NCBI RefSeq assembly: GCF_019443445.1
Contig: NZ_CP080378.1
Coordinates: 2,728,001 to 2,792,000, forward strand
Length of the DNA stretch: 64,000 nt
Source of the DNA: Massilia sp. PAMC28688
GTDB lineage: Bacteria; Pseudomonadota; Gammaproteobacteria; Burkholderiales; Burkholderiaceae_D
Direction: 5' to 3'
Shown here: positions 7,965-15,608 of the stretch, piece by piece
Position numbering within the stretch: position 1 is the stretch's first letter
Layout: each line of letters opens with the position of its first letter
Position numbers and translations under genes: made by a program
The notes under the pieces: generated by a model
Databases searched by the model: none
Told to the model about the DNA's origin: nothing
What the model saw: only the letters and a program-made list of their open reading frames with translations

Positions 7965-9662
7965 ATGTCCATGAGACGCTGGAGCGAACTGTCGCCCGAT
8001 TCGCGCGAGACTTTCTGGCGTTCGCTGCATGCCATGAATGGCACCCGGATCGTCATTGCGGTGGTGCTGCTGCTGTACCTGGTGTTCGACCGCCAGGATT
8101 ACACCACCGGCTACTTCCTGTACGCCGAAACGTGCGTGTTCTACCTTGCCATGTCCTGCGTGTTTGCCGTGCTGGCGGTGTATGTGCGCAAGCGCTTCCT
8201 GGTCCATGTGGTGGTGCAGATCGCGGTCGACATTGCCGTTATTTCCACCCTTTACCTGACTGCCGGCGGCGCCCGCAGCGGTCTGGTGATCCTTTATCTG
8301 TTCCCGCTGGGCGGGGCGGCCATCCTGGCGCCCCTGATCCTGTCGCTGTTTTCGGCCTCGCTGGTGGCGCTGTTCCTGCTGGCCGAGACCATCTACCAGG
8401 TCTTCATGGGCGACCGCAGCACGCCGCTCACCCAGGCCGGCCTGTATGGCGCGGTGTTCTTTGCGCTGGTGCTGGTGGTCAGTCGCCTGGCCGCCAAACT
8501 GATCGGCCAGGAAGAACTGGCCGCGCGGCGCGGCCTGGATTTGTCGGTGCAGCAGGCCATCAACCAGCTCATTATTGCCGACGTCGAGGACGGCATCCTG
8601 GTGGTGGGGGGCGCGGGCGAGGTGTTTACCTGCAACCCGGCGGCCCTGTTCATGCTGGGCCTGTCCGGCGGCACCAGTCAGTTCAAGCTCACCGACATCG
8701 GCGCGCTGGAACCGGTGGCGCACGCCTTTTCCTCGTGGCTGGCGCAGCCCCTGGGCGACGATGGCAAGCTGCCGCAGCGCGCCGCCTTTGTCACCGTCAA
8801 GCCGCACCATCCGACGCCGGGCAAGTATCAGCACAGTGCCTGGACCGGCCGGCGCGACCTCTCGGCCCACCTCAAGCTGCGCTTTACCAGGGTGGACACG
8901 GCCGACACGGGCGCCATGCGCTTTGTGATCTTCATGCAGGACGTGACGGCCATCGAAAACCAGGCGCAGGAACTCAAGCTTGCGTCCATGGGCCGGCTTA
9001 CCGCCAGCATTGCCCACGAAGTGCGCAATCCGCTGTCGGCCATCGGCCACGCCACGGCCTTGCTGGCGGAAGACCTGTCCGACAAGGCCCATGTGCGGCT
9101 GCTGAAAATCGTGGGCGACAATGTGGCGCGGGTGAACCGGATGGTGGAAGACATCCTGCAATTGTCGCGCAAGGTGCAGCCCAATGGCGAGCCGCTGTAT
9201 CTGGGCAGCTTTCTCGAGGAGCTGACCACGGAATTCCAGGAAACGCATGGCATGCGCGATGATATAGTGTTGGTTGGCAATACCGGGACGGCGCCGGTGC
9301 GCTTTGACCAGCTGCACCTGCGCGAAGTGCTGGTCAATCTGCTGACCAATGCCATCCGCTACGCAAGCGGGGCGCCGGCCAGCATCCGCATTTATGCGCT
9401 CACCGGCGTGGCGGGGCGCATGGAACTTCACGTGCAGGACGACGGACCGGGCATCACGCCCGATGTGCGCGCCCACCTGTTCGAGCCCTTTTACACCACT
9501 TCCAACAAGGGCACGGGACTGGGCCTGTACCTGGCGCGCGAGCTGTGTCTCAATAATGACGCCACGCTCGATTATGAATACCGGTTTGATGCGGTCGATG
9601 GCGGCGCCCACAAGGCCAGCGGCCGCTTTGTGATCACCTTTGCCCAGCCGGTGGCGCTGTGA
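7965..9662 (+). CDS. pilS: Sensor histidine kinase PilS (type IV pilus regulation)
   Basis: 565 residues. The N-terminal ~190 residues hold several membrane helices, as in PilS, which senses pilin in the membrane. A PAS-like segment follows (about 200-330), then the phospho-accepting HisKA helix (ASIAHEVRNPLSAIGHA), the N box (NLLTNAIRYA) and G boxes (DDGPGI, GTGLGLYLAR). It should phosphorylate PilR, whose gene starts 34 bp downstream. The ATG 5 bp after the preceding stop was chosen; another ATG two codons on is possible. The longer open frame upstream overlaps the preceding gene and is not part of it. Confidence 0.92.
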   Translation: MSMRRWSELSPDSRETFWRSLHAMNGTRIVIAVVLLLYLVFDRQDYTTGYFLYAETCVFYLAMSCVFAVLAVYVRKRFLVHVVVQIAVDIAVISTLYLTAGGARSGLVILYLFPLGGAAILAPLILSLFSASLVALFLLAETIYQVFMGDRSTPLTQAGLYGAVFFALVLVVSRLAAKLIGQEELAARRGLDLSVQQAINQLIIADVEDGILVVGGAGEVFTCNPAALFMLGLSGGTSQFKLTDIGALEPVAHAFSSWLAQPLGDDGKLPQRAAFVTVKPHHPTPGKYQHSAWTGRRDLSAHLKLRFTRVDTADTGAMRFVIFMQDVTAIENQAQELKLASMGRLTASIAHEVRNPLSAIGHATALLAEDLSDKAHVRLLKIVGDNVARVNRMVEDILQLSRKVQPNGEPLYLGSFLEELTTEFQETHGMRDDIVLVGNTGTAPVRFDQLHLREVLVNLLTNAIRYASGAPASIRIYALTGVAGRMELHVQDDGPGITPDVRAHLFEPFYTTSNKGTGLGLYLARELCLNNDATLDYEYRFDAVDGGAHKASGRFVITFAQPVAL

Positions 9663-9696
9663 GCGCCCGGCCCCACAGTCAGCGAAAGGCAGTTTT

Positions 9697-11160
<1,464 letters not shown>

Positions 11161-11361
11161 AATGCCTTGCGCATCGGGCAGTTCCGAGATTAAACGGGTG
11201 AACTAATACCTCGCGCACTCGGCGGCGGCGGTGCCCAGCACTGATTCACGAATGTCGCAGCCTTCAAATTCACGTTAAGCCGCTCGAATTCGGAGAATTG
11301 GACAAGGCATGCGCAACTTGTATCTCCGTCATTTGATCGGTGTGTCCTTTCAGGCGCGATA

Positions 11362-13374
11362 TCAAGCCATGCTCTCTGTTTCGCGCTTGCCCATCAGCGT
11401 CGCATACTTGGCCTTGAAGTCGTCGCCCACATACATTACCCGTGGATCGGATGGCATGGTGGCGTCCGCGCCGAAACCGGCAATAGAATTGTGGACATAG
11501 CGGTCGAAGAAGCCGATGATCCGTTCATCTTTCAAGCCTGCATTATCGATAAATTCTGCTTTGTATGCGTCCACCATCGCCTTATAGAAAGGGCGCAGCT
11601 TGGTGTAACCAACCGCGCGCCTGCCCGCGCTTTTAGGATCCATTACATCGTCGTAGATTTCCTGCACATCAGTGAGTAATTGCGCGTCAAAAAAAGAAAT
11701 GTGCGCAAAGAGGTCGCCAGTCTTCGGCACCGAGTGAATCTTTGCCACCGTCTCGCGCCACGCCTTATATGACTTAACAATTTCGCCATTCAGTCGAATC
11801 ACTTCCTTTTCGGCGTGGACCCGGTCCTCGCCCATCAGTTCGCCGATCTTGTTCAAATCGTTCTGATACATATTCCGCATTAAAACGTTTCTGTCATAAG
11901 ACGCTTTCAAAGGCCTTTCTTCAGCGTGAAGCTGCTTAAGCACGCCTTTAAACTTAGTCTCAGTTGCTTGGATGGGAGCAGACTCTTCCTTGTTTTTCTT
12001 GGTGCGAATTTTATGGAAGCGCCACTTGAAGTATAGTCGCATGTGTTCGATTACCAGCTCGCCCAGATTTTTCGACTTGCCAAGCTGGCTGCAATAGTAG
12101 TCATAGTCTTTGGCTACTACACTATTCATTCGGAAATCGAATCTTTGAAACTGGTTCCATGCGGACTGTGGCTTCAAGGGAACGCCGGCTTGGATCGCAA
12201 GGTCGTACATATGCACTAACGGGAGCAACCCGAACCTTGTTTCCCCTTCAACGTTTTTACCTCCCTCTCCTGGTGCATAGCTGCCACCAATATCGGAATG
12301 CACGCCTGCATAGACAAATTCATTCCAATGGGCTGGTCGGTGCCATTTGCCGTGTTCGTCTGCGACGGAGATCGTGTCGACAGGGAACGAATTTCGCTGT
12401 TCATGCCCTGCAATAAAATGGGTCACGTTCTCAACATATGAAGGTATGACTAAACGGCCACCCCATTCCATGTGGCCATCGTGAATGCCCGGGGCAGGGT
12501 CCGCGCCGGGTGCGGCATTCGGCGAGAATGCCAACATGCGCGGCGCGGTCATCCAGAATTTCTTCAGCCGCATGTTGATGTGAGACTTGGCATTGCCGGT
12601 AATCGCATCGACGGTCTCGAGATTATTTGAGGACATGGGAATGCCGACGGATGCTACGGTGTCAAATAATCCGAGAAAACGAATTCTGACCACGTAGCCT
12701 CCGCTACGCGTGACAAGTTTGCCACCCTTCATTACACAATAGCGTTTGATGAAATCGTTCGTAAAAGCTCGGGCTGCCGCCGCGCCACGGCTGAATCCAA
12801 ACACTGCGATATTAATCTCTTCAATTGCATTGACAGGGTTGTTTGCCAATTGTACGTGCTTCATCATGAACTTGCCATACTCATCAAGTGCCCATGTGAT
12901 GCGTGTTTCGCCGCGGGCACCTGTGCCAAGCCCCATCTTGGTTCCACCTTCATCTTTGGCAGGGAAGAAATAGGTGCCCACTCCGGGTACATAAATTCTA
13001 TGAATATTCGGGTACGGCTTTCCGTCCGACTGCAGGACCCCACCAATATTTTCGTCGCCGTAATGAGTCCGGAATAGTTTCGCTACATTGCTGTGCTTTC
13101 CATTGCCAAAATCCGCGTTCAGGTTATTGCCGGTGCCATCAAAGAAAAAGGAAAACCAAATCCTCTGAATACAGGAGCCAAAAGGAACTAGATTGCTCAA
13201 GTTGCGTAGACACTGCGCCGTGTTCGCTTCAGGAGATTGTCGTGGCAATTCTGATTTTGGTTTAGCCAAACCCGGCGCTCGCGCATCCCCGGCTGCTTCG
13301 AGATTCGCCGCCGATGGTGAAATCTTGCCCTGGATTCGCTCCCCGCTGGGACTATTCGGTCGGCTTTGCGTCAT
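11362..13374 (-). CDS. T6SS phospholipase effector, Tle1-like (DUF2235 alpha/beta hydrolase)
   Basis: 670 residues. FFFDGTGNN (about 76-84) and the nucleophile elbow GFSRGAAAA (Ser195) are hallmarks of the DUF2235/Tle1 family. Likely Asp (LFDTVAS, about 238) and His (AGVHSDIGGSY, about 359) triad members follow. Family members are antibacterial phospholipases delivered by type VI secretion; activity here is inferred. The ATG chosen lies inside the end of the upstream lipoprotein gene (23-bp overlap) with AGGA about 9 bases before it; a longer frame upstream lacks support. It is co-oriented with the DUF4123 and DUF3304 genes. Base composition is visibly less GC-rich than in flanking core genes. 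Confidence 0.88.
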   Translation of the reverse strand: MTQSRPNSPSGERIQGKISPSAANLEAAGDARAPGLAKPKSELPRQSPEANTAQCLRNLSNLVPFGSCIQRIWFSFFFDGTGNNLNADFGNGKHSNVAKLFRTHYGDENIGGVLQSDGKPYPNIHRIYVPGVGTYFFPAKDEGGTKMGLGTGARGETRITWALDEYGKFMMKHVQLANNPVNAIEEINIAVFGFSRGAAAARAFTNDFIKRYCVMKGGKLVTRSGGYVVRIRFLGLFDTVASVGIPMSSNNLETVDAITGNAKSHINMRLKKFWMTAPRMLAFSPNAAPGADPAPGIHDGHMEWGGRLVIPSYVENVTHFIAGHEQRNSFPVDTISVADEHGKWHRPAHWNEFVYAGVHSDIGGSYAPGEGGKNVEGETRFGLLPLVHMYDLAIQAGVPLKPQSAWNQFQRFDFRMNSVVAKDYDYYCSQLGKSKNLGELVIEHMRLYFKWRFHKIRTKKNKEESAPIQATETKFKGVLKQLHAEERPLKASYDRNVLMRNMYQNDLNKIGELMGEDRVHAEKEVIRLNGEIVKSYKAWRETVAKIHSVPKTGDLFAHISFFDAQLLTDVQEIYDDVMDPKSAGRRAVGYTKLRPFYKAMVDAYKAEFIDNAGLKDERIIGFFDRYVHNSIAGFGADATMPSDPRVMYVGDDFKAKYATLMGKRETESMA

Positions 13375-13948
13375 TGGGACATTTCCTGAATGGTGTATTG
13401 ACTCTGCGGTTTTGATCGAGCGACAATCTAGGAGGGGAGATTTCGTCTGTAACGTAAGCTTGGGCTGGGCGGTCAGGGAAAATATGAATTTCAAGATACC
13501 GAGGCATCGTAGAAGAAGCGCTAGCATTCACCTTTACAGCCTCTGTGGTGTAGAAGCTGTGTATATCGTAAAAGACCTCCCCGTCCTCCGCTACTCTAGT
13601 TCCGTAAGTGCAGGCATCAGACTGCCAGCGAAGACTAATCTCGTGGGGCGCAGAGCCTATTGTGTAGGTCGAGCAACAAACACTACCGCCTCCGCCGCCG
13701 CTGGCGCTGCTAACGTATAGGTTTCCACCTCCAGTGCCATCGACGTAAAAATCATTGATGTCCTTGTCGGTATAGTTGTAGCCAACAATGGTAAGCGGCA
13801 CGGTTTCACCGGTTGACAATGCGGGATTGGCAAGCTGTTCTCTTGTTGTTGCCGAGATCGGAATTTTGCTACCTTTGGGTTCGCACGCGGTCACAAACAG
13901 GAGGCAAAGAATCAAGACTATGGCACTCAGGGTGAGATCGATTTTCAT
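13352..13948 (-). CDS. DUF3304 lipoprotein, probable immunity protein for the Tle1-like effector
   Basis: 198 residues. The N-terminus is a lipoprotein signal ending in FVTAC (lipobox, Cys22). The body carries TVPLTIVGYNYTDKDI and a Gly-rich GGGGGSVCC stretch, typical of DUF3304 proteins that accompany Tle1-type effectors. Such lipoproteins are anchored in the periplasm, where they would neutralise the phospholipase. Here the role is inferred from position and family. The end overlaps the effector start by 23 bp, indicating coupled translation. A DUF4123 adaptor gene lies 63 bp upstream. Confidence 0.78.
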   Translation of the reverse strand: MKIDLTLSAIVLILCLLFVTACEPKGSKIPISATTREQLANPALSTGETVPLTIVGYNYTDKDINDFYVDGTGGGNLYVSSASGGGGGSVCCSTYTIGSAPHEISLRWQSDACTYGTRVAEDGEVFYDIHSFYTTEAVKVNASASSTMPRYLEIHIFPDRPAQAYVTDEISPPRLSLDQNRRVNTPFRKCPNDAKPTE

Positions 13949-14011
13949 ATATTGCTTTACCAGCCTGATTGCAACAATTGGAGAGTGAGGACGTTTGTGT
14001 GCATTCCGGTA

Positions 14012-14875
14012 CTACTCAACTGCTATGGATTGCAAGACATCATAAAAACTTGTTTGACCTGAGTTGACTTTTTCAAAATGCTGAACCCAGGGCGTTCTGT
14101 GTTCAAAGCCGTCTCCGTGGGTTAACGCCAACGTACAAAACAAGGTGACATCATTCGGCGAGACGATTCGATAGCTGTGCGCTGCAGCAATGTTCTTGCG
14201 CAAGAAGGACACGCGGTCGGAGCCAACCAGCGCCTCAAAATTTGCGGGCATGACTGCCTCAAGTAACATGGCCACCTGATCGATCTCACTGGCGTCGATC
14301 AGCGCGGCCTCCTGTGTGCTCGTCAAGCCGAGCGGAATCTCCGGCGAATCGGTTTCGAGAAATTCGCTCGTTTGAAGCTGGACTTGCCCCGCCCTGTCCA
14401 CCCACCACCAAGCGCGGGCCGGGCTGAGGAACGCCACCTTCTGGGACGGGCTCAGAGTGTTCATTAATGATTCGAATACGCGCCCGTCAAAGAACCGCAG
14501 CAGCATTTCTACGCCATCTGGAAGCGATACGTCCAAGCGCACAGCCAATCTCCGATTCAATGCCTGAAGATCAAGTGGAGAGTGCAAGAACGTCATCGAC
14601 GAGCTATAGCGAGCCCGTTCAAAAATAGGCGTCATGCACGACCTGGAGACTGCGAGACTGTGCGCCGTTCGTATTGGCACGAGGATTGGTGCGACTTCGA
14701 GCGCGCCCTCGTCGCGGGAACCTTGGAAAAGGCTCGACCACGCGACCTTAAATTTGTTCAGGTGACCCGTGAGACCCGGATGGCCGCCGTGGTCGATCAA
14801 TGCGTACAAGTGATGAGGTGCCGCGTTGCCGAACTCTGCCGAGAGCGCAATTACGTTGTTGTAGCTAACGTCCAT
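14012..14875 (-). CDS. DUF4123 protein, T6SS effector adaptor/chaperone
   Basis: 287 residues. The N-terminal YALIDHGGHPGL-like segment and the central FFDGRVFESL and ARAWWWVDRAGQ segments match DUF4123 proteins (Tap/TEC), which load an effector onto its cognate VgrG. It is the first large gene of the three-gene cassette, consistent with adaptor-immunity-effector order. An AGGGATAGG ribosome site is visible. No VgrG, PAAR or Hcp gene is in the window, so the cassette would depend on a T6SS elsewhere in the genome. Confidence 0.82.
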   Translation of the reverse strand: MDVSYNNVIALSAEFGNAAPHHLYALIDHGGHPGLTGHLNKFKVAWSSLFQGSRDEGALEVAPILVPIRTAHSLAVSRSCMTPIFERARYSSSMTFLHSPLDLQALNRRLAVRLDVSLPDGVEMLLRFFDGRVFESLMNTLSPSQKVAFLSPARAWWWVDRAGQVQLQTSEFLETDSPEIPLGLTSTQEAALIDASEIDQVAMLLEAVMPANFEALVGSDRVSFLRKNIAAAHSYRIVSPNDVTLFCTLALTHGDGFEHRTPWVQHFEKVNSGQTSFYDVLQSIAVE

Positions 14876-14895
14876 CTACCTATCCCTGAAAAACG

Positions 14896-15060
14896 TTAAA
14901 CGGCTGCCCTTGGAATGTAAAGCTCGCCACACTCGCCACACCCTTTCGCGCGCGTATTCTTTTTTACAGACAACTCGCCATGGCCGGATTGAAATTGGTC
15001 AGCTCTTATATGCATAACTTTTGTCTGCGAGCAAGAAAAATAAGACGCAGCTGAAAACAT
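14896..15060 (-). CDS. Possible 54-residue CxxC microprotein upstream of the DUF4123 gene
   Basis: A short open frame from an ATG directly preceded by in-frame stops. It is mostly basic and polar and ends in a two-cysteine knuckle, KGCGECGELYIP, then RAAV. It stops 20 bp before the DUF4123 start on the same strand, so it would be the first gene of the cassette. No Shine-Dalgarno is visible, and a TATAAT box lies only 5 bases upstream of the ATG, so translation would be leaderless or begin at the internal Met16. It could equally be the remnant of a larger gene. No family recognised. Confidence 0.3.
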   Translation of the reverse strand: MFSAASYFSCSQTKVMHIRADQFQSGHGELSVKKNTRAKGCGECGELYIPRAAV

Positions 15061-15065
15061 TTACT

Positions 15066-15096
15066 ATTATACAAGAGGCGGGCTTAAATGTTTAAG
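15066..15096 (-). promoter_or_regulatory. Candidate promoter with overlapping palindrome for the T6SS effector cassette
   Basis: On the minus strand a perfect TATAAT (15066-15071) stands 18 bases from a poor -35 (TTAAAC). The -35 overlaps an inverted repeat CTTAAA-TG-TTTAAG (15083-15096) that looks like an operator. Transcription would run into the small CxxC frame and the DUF4123 gene. Prediction from sequence only. Confidence 0.4.
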
Positions 15097-15175
15097 ATGC
15101 TGCTACCGATTGCGTCACCTTCGTGGTGCGAGCGGCTCTCTACGTACTTGGTACTAAAGAGGAGGAAGCGACCGT

Positions 15176-15279
15176 GAAAATGAACGGGCGGGACACCTCA
15201 CTACCTGGGACGGTGGGAGCGCAGCGATGGGATTAATCACAGTAGTTAGTACTCGCTAACCGCACACTCGTTCATTTTC
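15176..15279. other. Long-range 11-bp inverted repeat, possible structured RNA or element end
   Basis: GAAAATGAACG pairs perfectly with CGTTCATTTTC across 82 bases. Inside is a smaller hairpin GTTAG/CTAAC with a 6-base loop near 15245-15260. The DNA is non-coding on both strands and differs in composition from the core genome. It could be a small RNA, an attachment-type site or the edge of the inserted block. No family recognised. Confidence 0.3.
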
Positions 15280-15331
15280 CGGGCTTGCGAAAAGTCAAGG
15301 CTGTGCACGCTAAAAAATGTCAAAAAAATTA

Positions 15332-15438
15332 GGGTGAAGATTCCGCATTGCTATTGCGTGTGCCGGGTCGAGCCACTACAATTAGTTCTAACTTTTCATC
15401 GATGTACTACATCTAGTGGTCTCAAGAGAACTTCACCC
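15332..15438 (+). ncRNA. Candidate structured RNA element upstream of nrdA
   Basis: About 107 bases fold as a closed multi-stem unit. P1 is GGGTGAAG-a-TTC with GAACTTCACCC (11 pairs, one bulge). P2 is a hairpin CGCA/TGCG (15344-15358). P3 is GAGCCACTA with TAGTGG-t-CTC (nine pairs, one bulge; 15370-15378 and 15414-15423), capped by the small hairpin GATG/CATC. The two longer stems are nested with consistent register, which is unlikely in random AT-rich DNA. It ends about 170 bases before the nrdA start, so it may be a leader element, an independent small RNA, or part of the inserted block. Strand is not decided by sequence. Confidence 0.4.
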
Positions 15439-15608
15439 AATATGCATGATGTCGCTGCCTTTGAAGTTCTAGTTCCAGGGATCACGCCATATTACCCAAT
15501 GTAAATAGATTTTCCCGCCGCTAGCCGGGCAGGAATGGTCTATTTTTGTTTGATTAACTTGTTATAACAATCGGCGCAGCACAACTGCCCGCCGTTCCAG
15601 GAGGTCCC

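Noticed and set aside
11309..11500. 63-residue plus-strand frame running into the 3' end of the Tle1-like gene
   Set aside because: It mostly mirrors the effector's coding strand and has no ribosome site.
11161..15560. Complete T6SS cluster or prophage
   Set aside because: No sheath, baseplate, membrane-complex, Hcp, VgrG, integrase or phage structural genes are present; only an effector-type trio is seen.
15300..15608. Cobalamin riboswitch upstream of nrdA
   Set aside because: A GCCACT string caught the eye, but the other conserved B12-box blocks are absent and the stems do not match that fold.
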